Shown here: in pieces, positions 1-8,281 of the stretch
How the letters are laid out: each line of letters starts with the position of its first letter
Position numbering within the stretch: position 1 is the stretch's first letter
NCBI GenBank assembly: GCA_024709485.1
Contig: JANJWO010000027.1
Span: forward strand, 1 to 36,778
From: Hydrogenophilaceae bacterium
Lineage (GTDB): Bacteria > Pseudomonadota > Gammaproteobacteria > Burkholderiales > Thiobacillaceae
Direction of reading: 5' to 3'
DNA: 36,778 bases
Notes under the pieces: model-generated
What the model saw: the letters and a program-made list of their open reading frames with translations, nothing else
Told to the model about the DNA's origin: nothing
The model's database searches: none
Position numbers and translations under genes: made by a program

Positions 1-416
1 ACGGTGCCGACGAGATCGACGGCGGCTTCGCGATGATCAAGGGCGGTGGCGGCGCGCTCACGCGCGAGAAGATCGTCGCCGCCTGCGCCCGCTATTTCAT
101 CTGCGTGGCCGACCAGACCAAGCTGGTCGACGTGCTGGGCAAGTTCCCGCTGCCGGTCGAGGTGATCCCCATGGCGCGCAGCTACGTCGCGCGCGAACTG
201 GTGAAGCTGGGCGGCCAGCCCCGGCTGCGCGAAGGCTTCACCACCGACAACGGCAACCTCATCCTGGACGTGCACGGCCTCAACATCCTGGATCCCGTGA
301 CGCTGGAAACCACGATCAACCAGATCACCGGCGTGGTGACCAACGGCCTCTTCGCCCGGCGCGGCGCGGACATCCTGCTGCTCGGCACCGAGCACGGCGT
401 GGAAACCTACAAGTAA
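1..416 (+). CDS. rpiA: Ribose-5-phosphate isomerase A (5' truncated by window start)
   Basis: RpiA interconverts ribose 5-phosphate and ribulose 5-phosphate in the cytosolic pentose phosphate pathway. The reading frame is open from base 3, and about 137 C-terminal residues are visible of a family usually near 220. The first residues read GADEID, followed by [14 protein letters not shown]. These are the RpiA substrate-binding and catalytic segments (DGADE and KGGGGA). A downstream ATG at 33 is internal and not the start. The stop at 414-416 lies six bases from the convergent yacG stop. Identity is secure; the true start is outside the window. Confidence 0.95.
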   Translation, partial: GADEIDGGFAMIKGGGGALTREKIVAACARYFICVADQTKLVDVLGKFPLPVEVIPMARSYVARELVKLGGQPRLREGFTTDNGNLILDVHGLNILDPVTLETTINQITGVVTNGLFARRGADILLLGTEHGVETYK

Positions 417-422
417 GGGAAT

Positions 423-629
423 TCAGTCCTTCTCGGGAAGACCGTCGGCCGCTTCCTGGTTCAACTGCTCGCCCGCCACGCGGTAGCGCTCGGCCGCCCA
501 CTGGCCGAGATCGATCAGCTTGCAGCGCTCGCTGCAGAACGGGCGGTATTTGCTGCGCGCCTCCCAGCGCACTTCCGCCCCGCAGCTTGGGCAGCTGACC
601 CGCGGCGCCTGGGCCGGCATGTCTTTCAT
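423..629 (-). CDS. yacG: DNA gyrase inhibitor YacG (zinc-binding)
   Basis: YacG is a small zinc protein that in E. coli binds GyrB and inhibits DNA gyrase. The 68-residue product has four zinc ligands in the expected places: Cys13 and Cys16 (CPSCG), then Cys32 and Cys36 (FCSERCK), followed by the typical DLGQWA segment. Its ATG overlaps the zapD stop as ATGA, so the two are probably translationally coupled. A second in-frame ATG at codon 4 is possible. It is the last gene of the pilB-pilC-pilD-coaE-zapD-yacG run, an order common in beta- and gammaproteobacteria. Confidence 0.93.
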   Translation of the reverse strand: MKDMPAQAPRVSCPSCGAEVRWEARSKYRPFCSERCKLIDLGQWAAERYRVAGEQLNQEAADGLPEKD

Positions 630-1384
630 AGCGTGCAGAAGGTCAGTTCAAAGGGCATGGAATCGGCAGGCGCCTTGGGTTCGCCCGGCAGGCTGCGCAC
701 GAAGCGGATGTTGAGCATGTATTTGTTGGCGGAGATTTCCGGCACGCATCTGAAGTCCTCGTCCACCCCGACCCGGATCATTTGCGCCGGGCGGGCGCTG
801 GCTTCGAGCATCTGCTGATAGACGCCATTGATCGCCTGCTGCACCCCCGGCCTGCAGCTCTCGCGTATCAGGCGCAGCACGATGTCGAGGCCGGACTGAA
901 CCGGCAGGAGGGGCGCCAGCCATAGCTGCAGATTGCCGCGGCGGATATCCGCCGGATCGTGCAGCCAGCGGTGGTAGGCCGGCAGGTCGAACTCGCACAG
1001 TCCGCCGGGAATGACCGCCCGCTGCCGCACTGCCGTCAGCCATTCGTCTTCCTTCAGGTGCTGGCAGATCCTCCCCGCCAAGCGGTGGATGCCGGCATGC
1101 GCCGCTTCGACCTCGCGCAAGACCCCGTCCAGCCTGGCCTGCTCGACGCCCGGATTGCCGCGCAGCACCGAAAGCGCGGTGCGCTGGCGTTCCAGCTCCT
1201 GCAGCAAGTCGGTCTTGAGATCGCCGCGCGCCGCCACGTCCGCCATTTCGAACAGCGTCACCAGCGCGGCGTGGTGGTTGTACGGATGCTCGCCGGCCAC
1301 GTGCCAGTTGAGCCGGTCGAACAGATCCTCCAACCGCAGCAAGGTGCGGACGCGTTCATTAAGCGGATATTCGTAACGGATCAC
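626..1384 (-). CDS. zapD: Cell division protein ZapD
   Basis: ZapD is a cytosolic FtsZ-binding protein that bundles FtsZ filaments and stabilises the Z-ring. The 252-residue product matches the family in length (about 250) and in its start, [19 protein letters not shown], including the LFDRLNW segment. The start codon is GTG (1382-1384); no in-frame ATG precedes the conserved N-terminus. The upstream gap to coaE is 51 bases and holds a weak promoter-like pair, so zapD may have some transcription of its own. The stop overlaps the yacG start. Confidence 0.93.
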   Translation of the reverse strand: MIRYEYPLNERVRTLLRLEDLFDRLNWHVAGEHPYNHHAALVTLFEMADVAARGDLKTDLLQELERQRTALSVLRGNPGVEQARLDGVLREVEAAHAGIHRLAGRICQHLKEDEWLTAVRQRAVIPGGLCEFDLPAYHRWLHDPADIRRGNLQLWLAPLLPVQSGLDIVLRLIRESCRPGVQQAINGVYQQMLEASARPAQMIRVGVDEDFRCVPEISANKYMLNIRFVRSLPGEPKAPADSMPFELTFCTL

Positions 1385-1435
1385 GCGCGGCCTGAGTGTG
1401 AGTTTGCCCAGATTGTCCCCGATTACCGAGCAAAA

Positions 1436-2041
1436 TCAAAGCGTTTGCGCGGAAAGCGCCCGGTATTTTTGATCCAGCTGGCTGACCCGCCCGTTCAGCT
1501 CGGGCAGGGCGCAATCGGTATCGAGGATGTCGTCGGCGCGGGCGCGCCTTTGCTCGCGGCTGGCCTGTTTCGCCATCATCGCGCGGATCTCCGACTCGCT
1601 CCAGCCGCCCCTCGCCAAGGCGCGCTGCAACTGGGTATTTTCACTGCAGTCCACCGCCAGGACACGGTCGAGCAGGCTGTCGTAGGCGCCGGTCTCCACC
1701 AGCAGCGGGACGACCACAAGCGCATAAGGCGCGTGCAGCGCCGCCAGCCGGCGCTCGACTTCGGCCCGGATGAGCGGATGCAGGATGCCTTCGAGCCGCC
1801 GCCTGGCGGCGTCATCCGCCAGGATGCGCGCCCGCAATGCCGCGCGATTCAGGCTGGCATCGGCGTTGAAAACCGCTTCCCCGAAGCCTTGCCGAATCGC
1901 CGCGACCGCCGCCCCGCCGGCCGCGGTCAATTCGCGCGAGATTTCATCGGTATCGACGACCGGCACGCCGAGCTTGGCAAATGCCCGGCTGACCGTGGTC
2001 TTGCCGGCGCCCAGGCCCCCGGTCAAGCCGATTTTCAGCAT
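1436..2041 (-). CDS. coaE: Dephospho-CoA kinase
   Basis: CoaE phosphorylates the 3'-hydroxyl of dephospho-CoA with ATP, the last step of coenzyme A synthesis. The 201-residue length is standard. The P-loop GLTGGLGAGKTT lies at residues 5-16, and the substrate-binding motif DTDEISREL follows at about 30-38. The ATG at 2041 shares a TGATG junction with the pilD stop, so translation is probably coupled. The frame stays open upstream as a shadow of pilD, but the family start is at this ATG. Confidence 0.95.
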   Translation of the reverse strand: MLKIGLTGGLGAGKTTVSRAFAKLGVPVVDTDEISRELTAAGGAAVAAIRQGFGEAVFNADASLNRAALRARILADDAARRRLEGILHPLIRAEVERRLAALHAPYALVVVPLLVETGAYDSLLDRVLAVDCSENTQLQRALARGGWSESEIRAMMAKQASREQRRARADDILDTDCALPELNGRVSQLDQKYRALSAQTL

Positions 2042-2889
2042 CAAAAAGCCCCCAGATAGGCGCGCATGAGCGGCGCCCCGTAGAACAAAGCCACCAGCCC
2101 GCCGCCGGCCAGATAGGGCCCGAAGGGGATGGGTACGCGCCGGTCGTGCTTGATGAAAATCACCATGGCGATGCCGACGATGGCGCCGACCACGGAGGAA
2201 AGCAGGATGGCCATGGGCAGCATCTGCCAGCCCAGCCAGGCGCCGATCGCCGCCAGCAGCTTGAAGTCGCCATAACCCATGCCTTCTTTGCCGGTGGCGA
2301 GCTTGAACAGCCAGTAGACGCTCCACAGCGACAGATAGCCGGCCATGGCGCCGATCACCGCGGATTGCAAACTGGTGAACACGCCGAAGAGATTGAACAG
2401 AAGCCCGCACCACAACAGCGGCAGCGTGATGTCGTCCGGCAGCAAGGTGGTGTCGAGGTCGATGAAGGCGAGCGCGACGAGCGCCCAGATGAACAGGATG
2501 GCGCCAAAGGCGAGCGGCCCGAAGCCGAATTTCCACGCCGCTGCCGCGGAGAGCGCCGCCGTCAGCAGTTCCACCAGCGGGTAGCGCGCGCTGATGCGCG
2601 TGCCGCAGGCCGAGCAGCGCCCGCGCAGCCAGAGCCACGACAGAACGGGAATGTTTTCCAGCGCGGTGATGCGATGGCCGCAGGCCGGGCAGGAGGAGGG
2701 CGGCGTCGCAAGCGTGCAGGACGGCAGCACGGCGGCGTCGCCCCTGAGCTCGGCGCATTGCGCCTGCCATTCGGCCTCCATCATGCGTGGCAGCCGGTGG
2801 ATCACCACATTGAGAAAGCTGCCGACCGCCAGCCCCAGCAGAAAAACCAGCCCGGTGAACAGGGCCGGTTCCGCGGCCAGATACATCAT
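2041..2889 (-). CDS. pilD: Type IV prepilin peptidase / N-methyltransferase PilD
   Basis: PilD is an inner-membrane aspartic protease that cleaves type IV prepilin leader peptides and N-methylates the new N-terminus; it often also serves type II secretion. The 282-residue protein has the N-terminal methyltransferase region with two zinc CxxC pairs (Cys67/Cys70 and Cys92/Cys95). About eight hydrophobic segments follow. The catalytic aspartates are Asp144 in FIDLD and Asp208 in GYGDFK. The ATG overlaps the pilC stop. No prepilin gene is present in the window, so its substrates are elsewhere. Confidence 0.96.
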   Translation of the reverse strand: MMYLAAEPALFTGLVFLLGLAVGSFLNVVIHRLPRMMEAEWQAQCAELRGDAAVLPSCTLATPPSSCPACGHRITALENIPVLSWLWLRGRCSACGTRISARYPLVELLTAALSAAAAWKFGFGPLAFGAILFIWALVALAFIDLDTTLLPDDITLPLLWCGLLFNLFGVFTSLQSAVIGAMAGYLSLWSVYWLFKLATGKEGMGYGDFKLLAAIGAWLGWQMLPMAILLSSVVGAIVGIAMVIFIKHDRRVPIPFGPYLAGGGLVALFYGAPLMRAYLGAF

Positions 2890-4106
2890 CCGCCGACGGC
2901 TTCGCCCATCTTGAAGATGGGCAGATACATGGCGATCACCAGGCCGCCGATCAGGGTGCCCAGCACGACCATGATCATCGGCTCGATCAGGCTGGAAATG
3001 GCCTCCACCGCGTCATCGACTTCGCGTTCGAAAAAATCCGCCACCTTGCCGAGCATGGAGTCGAGCGAACCGGACTCCTCGCCGATGGCCGTCATCTGCA
3101 GCACCATGTTGGGAAAGCGGTTGGTGCCCTGCATGGCCACGGTAAGGGAGGTGCCGGTCGCCACCTCGCCACGGATCTTTTCGGTGGCCTCGACAAACAG
3201 CTGGTTGCCGGCGGCGCCGCCGACCGACTCCAGCGCATCCACCAGCGGCACGCCGGCCGCGAACATGGTGGACAGGGTGCGCGTCCAGCGTGCGATGGTG
3301 GCCTTCTCTATCACCGGGCCGAATATGGGCAGCCGCAGCATGAGCCGGTCCATGACGCGCTGCACTTTGCGGGAACGCTTCCAGAGCTGGAGAAAACCGT
3401 AGATGGCGCCGCCAATGCCGGCGAAAATCAGATACCAGTATTCCACGAAAAAGTCCGACATTTTCATGACCAGCAGGGTGGGCCCCGGCAGATCCGCGCC
3501 GAAGCCGGTAAACAGTTCCTTGAACGCGGGGATCACGAAAATCATGATCGCCGCGGTGACGATGAACGCGACCACGAGCACCGCGGCCGGGTAGAACAGG
3601 GCGGACTTGATCTTGCCCTTGATGGCGAGAATCTTTTCCTTGTAGGTGGCCAGCCGGTCCAGCACCTCTTCCAGAATGCCGGCGGCTTCGCCGGCTTCCA
3701 CCAGATTGACGAAGAGCTTGTCGAAGTACTTGGGGTGTTTCGCGAACGCCTGGTTGAGGCTGTTGCCCTTCTCGATATCCGCCTTCACTTCGGCCAGCAG
3801 GCGCTGCACGGCGGGATTGGCGGCGCCACGGCCGACGATGTCGAACGCCTGCAGCAAGGGCACGCCGGCCTTCATCATCACCGCCAGCTGGCGCGTGAAC
3901 AGGGTGATGTCCTTTTCCTTGATCTTGCCGGTCCTGGCAAACAGCGTGCTCTGCTTTTTCACCCGGGTGACGGTAATGCCCTGGCGGCGCAGCTGGGCCG
4001 AAACCAGGGCTTCGCCCGGCGCGAGCATCTGGCCGCTCAGCTTCTTGCCCTTCTTGTCCTTGCCTTCCCAGATATAAGTGGCATCCTTGGTGGCTGCGAC
4101 TGCCAT
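2886..4106 (-). CDS. pilC: Type IV pilus inner-membrane platform protein PilC
   Basis: PilC is the polytopic inner-membrane platform on which the PilB ATPase acts during pilus extension. The 406 residues fit the family. They comprise an N-terminal segment (YIWEGKDKKGKKLSGQM), then two homologous GspF domains, each ending in hydrophobic segments. The second carries the usual GEESGSLDSML stretch. The start ATG at 4106 is preceded by a GGGAG ribosome-binding site, 23 bases after pilB. The stop overlaps the pilD start. Confidence 0.96.
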   Translation of the reverse strand: MAVAATKDATYIWEGKDKKGKKLSGQMLAPGEALVSAQLRRQGITVTRVKKQSTLFARTGKIKEKDITLFTRQLAVMMKAGVPLLQAFDIVGRGAANPAVQRLLAEVKADIEKGNSLNQAFAKHPKYFDKLFVNLVEAGEAAGILEEVLDRLATYKEKILAIKGKIKSALFYPAAVLVVAFIVTAAIMIFVIPAFKELFTGFGADLPGPTLLVMKMSDFFVEYWYLIFAGIGGAIYGFLQLWKRSRKVQRVMDRLMLRLPIFGPVIEKATIARWTRTLSTMFAAGVPLVDALESVGGAAGNQLFVEATEKIRGEVATGTSLTVAMQGTNRFPNMVLQMTAIGEESGSLDSMLGKVADFFEREVDDAVEAISSLIEPMIMVVLGTLIGGLVIAMYLPIFKMGEAVGG

Positions 4107-4129
4107 GTGCGTCTCCCGATTCGCTTACA

Positions 4130-5851
4130 TCAAATATTCGTGACCGCTTCCACTTCCTCGAGCGAAGTGATGCCGGTCTTGACCTTGAGCAGGCCGGCCG
4201 TGCGCAGATCCTGCACCCCCTCGCGCCGCGCCTGCTCGGCGATATCCATGGATGTGCCGTTTTTCAGGATGATGCGCTGCATTTCCTCCGTGATCGGCAT
4301 GACCTGATAAATGCCGGTGCGCCCCTTGTAGCCCGCGCCCTGGCAGATTTCGCAGCCGACGGCGCGATAGGGCTGCCAGCTGCCGTCCAGGTCCGCCTCC
4401 TTGAACCCCGCCCGCAGCAGCGCCTCTTTCGGGATGTCCGCGGGCTTCTTGCAGGAACAGAGCTTTCGCGCCAGGCGCTGGGCGGTGATGCAGATCACCG
4501 AGGAGGCGACGTTGAACGGCGCCACGCCCATGTTCAGGAGCCGGGTCAGAGTGCCGGGCGCGTCGTTGGTGTGCAGGGTCGACAGCACCATGTGCCCGGT
4601 CTGCGCGGCCTTGATGGCGATATCGGCCGTTTCCAGGTCGCGAATCTCGCCCACCATGATGACGTCGGGATCCTGGCGCAGGAAGGACTTGAGCGCCGCC
4701 GCGAACGTCAGTCCGGCCTTGTCGTTGACGTTGACCTGGTTGATGCCCGGCAGCTGGATTTCGGCCGGATCCTCGGCGGTGGAAATGTTGATGCCGGGCT
4801 GGTTGAGGATGTTGAGGCAGGTATACAGCGACACGGTCTTGCCCGAGCCGGTCGGCCCGGTCACCAACACCATGCCGTAAGGCCGCTGCACCGCATCCAG
4901 CAAGGCCTCCTTCTGCCACGGCTCATACCCCAGCGCCTCGATGCCGAGCTGCGCGCTGCTCGGATCGAGAATGCGCATGACGATTTTTTCGCCGTACAGC
5001 GTGGGCAGGGTGCTGACGCGGAAATCGATGGCGCGGTTCTTGGACAGCACCATTTTCATGCGCCCGTCCTGGGGAACCCGCTTTTCGGAAATGTCGAGGC
5101 GGGAAATCACCTTGATGCGCGAGGCGATCTTTTCCTTGATCGCCAGCGGCGGCTGGGCGACCTCGTACAGCACGCCATCCCGGCGGTAGCGGATGCGATA
5201 GAACTTCTCGTAGGGCTCCAGGTGGATGTCCGAGGCGCCGGTGTTGATCGCATCCAGCATGATTTTCTGCAGATAGCGCACGATCGGCGCGTCGTCGATC
5301 TCGATCCCGCCCGGCGCGTCGGTCGACTCGGCGGCGTCCTCGTCGGCGAATTCCAGATTGAGCTCTTCGGCCTGCAGCACCGCCATGGTGTTGTCGGCGG
5401 CATCGGCCACCTTGTCGACGAGCTTGCCGAGCTTGTCGTCCTCGACCACCACCGGCTCGACGGTAAGCCCGGTCTGGAACTTGACCTCATCGAGCGCCTG
5501 AAGATTGGTCGGGTCGGAGGTGCCGACAAACAGCTTGTTGCCGCGCTTGTACAGCGCCACCATGCGCCGCTTCTGCGCCAGCTTGGCGTCCAATACGCCC
5601 TGCGGCAGCGATTCCGGATCGACCGCGCTCAAGTCGAACAGGGGGTAGCCGAAAGCGCTGGCGGCGAATTCGGCAATCTGGATCGCCTTGAAACGGCGCC
5701 CTTTCAGCAGCTCGGTGACGAAGCTCTCGCCGCTGCCGCTCGCCTTGCTCCAGATGCTTTCGGCATCCGGCTCGGAGAGCAGCCCCTGCGCCACCAGGGT
5801 TCTGGCCAGGCCTGTCAGCGGAGAATGGGTGGGAGTGGTAACGGCAGCCAT
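4130..5851 (-). CDS. pilB: Type IV pilus assembly ATPase PilB
   Basis: PilB is the cytoplasmic hexameric ATPase that powers pilus extension. From the ATG at 5851 the product is 573 residues, the usual PilB length; the frame stays open further upstream but only with non-family residues overlapping the corC end. Visible features are an N-terminal MshEN-like domain, the nucleotide-binding Walker A GPTGSGKT near residue 330, and the Asp/His boxes (GEIRDLETA, STLHTNDA). A C-terminal zinc motif (CSC, then CEICQGAGYKGRTGIY) completes it. No strong ribosome-binding site is seen before the ATG. Confidence 0.95.
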   Translation of the reverse strand: MAAVTTPTHSPLTGLARTLVAQGLLSEPDAESIWSKASGSGESFVTELLKGRRFKAIQIAEFAASAFGYPLFDLSAVDPESLPQGVLDAKLAQKRRMVALYKRGNKLFVGTSDPTNLQALDEVKFQTGLTVEPVVVEDDKLGKLVDKVADAADNTMAVLQAEELNLEFADEDAAESTDAPGGIEIDDAPIVRYLQKIMLDAINTGASDIHLEPYEKFYRIRYRRDGVLYEVAQPPLAIKEKIASRIKVISRLDISEKRVPQDGRMKMVLSKNRAIDFRVSTLPTLYGEKIVMRILDPSSAQLGIEALGYEPWQKEALLDAVQRPYGMVLVTGPTGSGKTVSLYTCLNILNQPGINISTAEDPAEIQLPGINQVNVNDKAGLTFAAALKSFLRQDPDVIMVGEIRDLETADIAIKAAQTGHMVLSTLHTNDAPGTLTRLLNMGVAPFNVASSVICITAQRLARKLCSCKKPADIPKEALLRAGFKEADLDGSWQPYRAVGCEICQGAGYKGRTGIYQVMPITEEMQRIILKNGTSMDIAEQARREGVQDLRTAGLLKVKTGITSLEEVEAVTNI

Positions 5852-5900
5852 GGGGTTTTGAATGATGGGACAGACCGTTATCGGCCTTGGCGCATAAAAA

Positions 5901-7199
5901 TTAAGCCTGCAGACCGGCGGCGGCGGCCTTTTCGGCCGCAAGCGCCCCAATCCGGGCAACTTTCACCGCCCGATCCTGCGTCTGCACGATTTCAATCGGA
6001 ACATCGCCGATTTTAACGCTCACCCCCGCCTCGGGGATGTCCTCCAGGTATTCGAGCAGCAGGCCATTGAGGGTTTTCGGCCCGTCCAGCGGGAATTCCA
6101 GTCCCAGCTTGCGGTTGATGTGCCGGACCAGCGCCGAACCTTCGACCAGCCAGCTGCCGTCGTCCATCCGCCGCAGCCAGCCGGTCTGCACCGGGGCCTG
6201 GGTGGTGAATTCGCCGACCATCTCCTCGAGCAGGTCCTCCATGCTGACCAGGCCCTGCAATTCGCCGTACTCATCCACCACCAGCGCCAGCCGCTTCTGG
6301 TTTTCCTGGAACTGGCGCAATTGCTTGAACAGCGGCGTCCCTTCCGGGACGAAATAGGGATCTTCGAGGATTTCGCGCACGGCATCGGCCGTCAAGTCTC
6401 CGCTCGCCAAGGCATGCAGCACCCGTCGCACATGCAGGATGCCGACAATGCGGTCGAGCGAGCCCTCGTAGACCAGCAGGCGCGTGTGGTGGCTGGTGGC
6501 GATCTGCTGGCTGATTCTTTCCGGTTCGTCGGCCAGATCGATGACCTCGATCTGGCTGCGCGGCGTCATCACGTCATCCACGGTGATGCTTTCCAGCCCC
6601 AGGGTGTTGAGCAGAATGCGGCGGTGCTCCTTGGGCAGCAGCTTGGCCGACTCCAGCACCACCGTGCGCAGCTCCTCCAGGCCGAGCATGTTGCCGCCCT
6701 CCTCCTGGCGCGGCTTGATGCGCAGCAGTTTGAGCAAGCCCTGCACGAAGAGGTTGACGAACCACACCACGGGATACACCAGCTTGAGCAGCGGCGTCAG
6801 CACGAAGCTGGCCGGGTAGGCGATGCGCTCGGGGTAGGAAGCGCCGACGACCTTGGGCGTCACTTCGCTGAACACCAGGATGAAAAAGGTCAGCAGCGAG
6901 GTGGCGGTGAAGAGGATGATCTCGCCCTGCCCGAACAGGCGGATGGCGATGATGGTGGCCAGCGTGGCGGCGCCGGTGTTGACCAGATTGTTGCCCAGCA
7001 GGATCACGCCCAGCAGCTTGTCGGTCTGGCTCAGCAGCGCCAGCGTCAGTCTGGCGCCCTTGAACCCCTGCTCGGCCTGGTGCTTGAGGCGATAGCGGTT
7101 GATGGCCATCATCGCCGTCTCGCTGGCCGAGAAAAAAGCCGATACCAGCAGCAGAACCGCCAGGATGGTGAACAGGGTGCTGGTCGGGATTGAATCCAA
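5901..7199 (-). CDS. CorC/HlyC (CNNM, DUF21-CBS) family membrane protein
   Basis: This is a YfjD/CorB-like membrane protein of the CNNM family, members of which affect magnesium or cobalt transport; its exact substrate is not shown by sequence. The 432 residues contain an N-terminal DUF21 region with four hydrophobic segments and the SASETAMMAINRYRL motif. Paired CBS domains follow at about 205-330 (VMTPRSQIEVID, VDEYGELQGLVSMEDLLEE), then a C-terminal CorC_HlyC domain. The start is TTG at 7199; an in-frame TAG lies five codons upstream and the next methionine is inside the first membrane helix. Confidence 0.9.
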   Translation of the reverse strand: MDSIPTSTLFTILAVLLLVSAFFSASETAMMAINRYRLKHQAEQGFKGARLTLALLSQTDKLLGVILLGNNLVNTGAATLATIIAIRLFGQGEIILFTATSLLTFFILVFSEVTPKVVGASYPERIAYPASFVLTPLLKLVYPVVWFVNLFVQGLLKLLRIKPRQEEGGNMLGLEELRTVVLESAKLLPKEHRRILLNTLGLESITVDDVMTPRSQIEVIDLADEPERISQQIATSHHTRLLVYEGSLDRIVGILHVRRVLHALASGDLTADAVREILEDPYFVPEGTPLFKQLRQFQENQKRLALVVDEYGELQGLVSMEDLLEEMVGEFTTQAPVQTGWLRRMDDGSWLVEGSALVRHINRKLGLEFPLDGPKTLNGLLLEYLEDIPEAGVSVKIGDVPIEIVQTQDRAVKVARIGALAAEKAAAAGLQA

Positions 7200-7239
7200 A
7201 GGAAACGGGCTCTATGTCTTTTAGTCGAATGCGGAAAGC

Positions 7240-8037
7240 TCAGCGATGCAGCAGCACTTCCAGCACGAACTTGCTGCCCACATACGCCAGCAGCAGCATC
7301 ACGAAACCGGTGACGGTCCAGCGCACGGCAAGCCGCCCGCGCCAGCCCCAGATCGCACGCCCCGCCAGCAGCGCCCCGAACACCAGCCAGGACAGCAGCG
7401 CGAAGAAAGTCTTGTGGCTGAAGCTCATCGCCTTGCCGAAGATTTCCTCGGAAAACAGGATGCCGCTGGCCAGCGCCAGGCTCAGCAGGATGAAGCCCGT
7501 CCAGATCAGCTTGAACAGCACCGACTCGAGCGTCAGCAAGGGCGGCAGGCCGGGCATGCTGGCGGCGGCCCCGTGGTGCAGCCTTTTCTCGAAAGCGGAC
7601 ATCAGCACCGCCTGCAGCGCCGCGATGAACAACAGGCAATAGGCCAGCAGCGACAGCACCAGATGCACCCGGAACCCGAAGGTGTGCGAAAAGGGAATGG
7701 GGCGCGCATCCGGCAAAACCAGCGGCAGCAGGACCCCCACGGCAGCGATGCCGGCCACCCAGCCCTGGATGCCGGGCAGCGGCACCTTGAGCGCCGTCAG
7801 CGCATAAACCGAAACGGACAGCCAGGCGATCAGCGAAACCGCATTGGCGAAACCGAGATGAACCGCATCCGCCCGAAACACGCTGGCACCGAGCAGCACG
7901 GCATGAACCGCGATGCCGACCAGCAGCAAGGACGAAGCCCACAGGCGGCTGTTCCGGGCGCCGCGCCGCAGGAACTGCCAGGCGGACACGCCATACAGGC
8001 CCGCGACCAAAAAGGATGAGAACACGAAAACCGGCAT
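7240..8037 (-). CDS. ypjD: YpjD/CcsA-type cytochrome c assembly membrane protein
   Basis: This is an integral membrane protein of the CcsA/HemX-like family (E. coli YpjD), thought to be related to haem handling; a role for YpjD itself has not been settled. From the ATG at 8037 it has 265 residues, the family norm, with about eight hydrophobic segments. Conserved histidine-bearing stretches (SHTFGFRVHL, FSHKTFFALLSW) and the GWRGR loop before the last helix are visible. Upstream codons to 8127 are open but not family-like. The gene is divergent from ffh, and ypjD beside ffh is a common proteobacterial arrangement. Confidence 0.85.
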   Translation of the reverse strand: MPVFVFSSFLVAGLYGVSAWQFLRRGARNSRLWASSLLLVGIAVHAVLLGASVFRADAVHLGFANAVSLIAWLSVSVYALTALKVPLPGIQGWVAGIAAVGVLLPLVLPDARPIPFSHTFGFRVHLVLSLLAYCLLFIAALQAVLMSAFEKRLHHGAAASMPGLPPLLTLESVLFKLIWTGFILLSLALASGILFSEEIFGKAMSFSHKTFFALLSWLVFGALLAGRAIWGWRGRLAVRWTVTGFVMLLLAYVGSKFVLEVLLHR

Positions 8038-8108
8038 TGGTAGAATAGCCTTTTGGTTAAATTCCACTTCGCAAATTTCACAAATCAAACATGGCGCGAA
8101 AGCAGGCC

Positions 8109-8159
8109 GCGGGCGGTTTGCCCGCACCGGCGCGGCGCGATGAGCCCGCGCCGCGCCGG
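8109..8159. repeat. Two strong GC hairpins in the ypjD-ffh intergenic region
   Basis: The 244-base gap between the divergent ypjD and ffh genes holds two strong inverted repeats. The first has 6-base arms at 8109-8114 and 8120-8125 with a 5-base loop. The second has perfect 13-base arms at 8127-8139 and 8147-8159 with a 7-base loop. A palindromic GGCCGC/GCGGCC segment follows near 8185-8198. No T-run follows them, so they do not look like ordinary terminators. They could fold in the leader RNA of either gene. Confidence 0.6.
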
Positions 8160-8281
8160 CAGCGGAACCTGCTCCAGCCTGCGCGGCCGCATGCGGCCAG
8201 TCGAAGCCGGCACCGTCAGGTTTGATTTTGAAATGGAATTATGGATTATCCATGCCTCGCGGCGAGGCAACAAGGAACAGC

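Noticed and set aside
4571-6016. A 481-codon plus-strand frame opposite pilB
   Set aside because: It is a codon-composition shadow of pilB with no ribosome-binding site or domain.
8038-8281. A possible 4.5S (SRP) RNA gene next to ffh
   Set aside because: The conserved GGAAGGAAGCAGCC-type core was not found in the gap, and the hairpins there do not have the SRP RNA arrangement.
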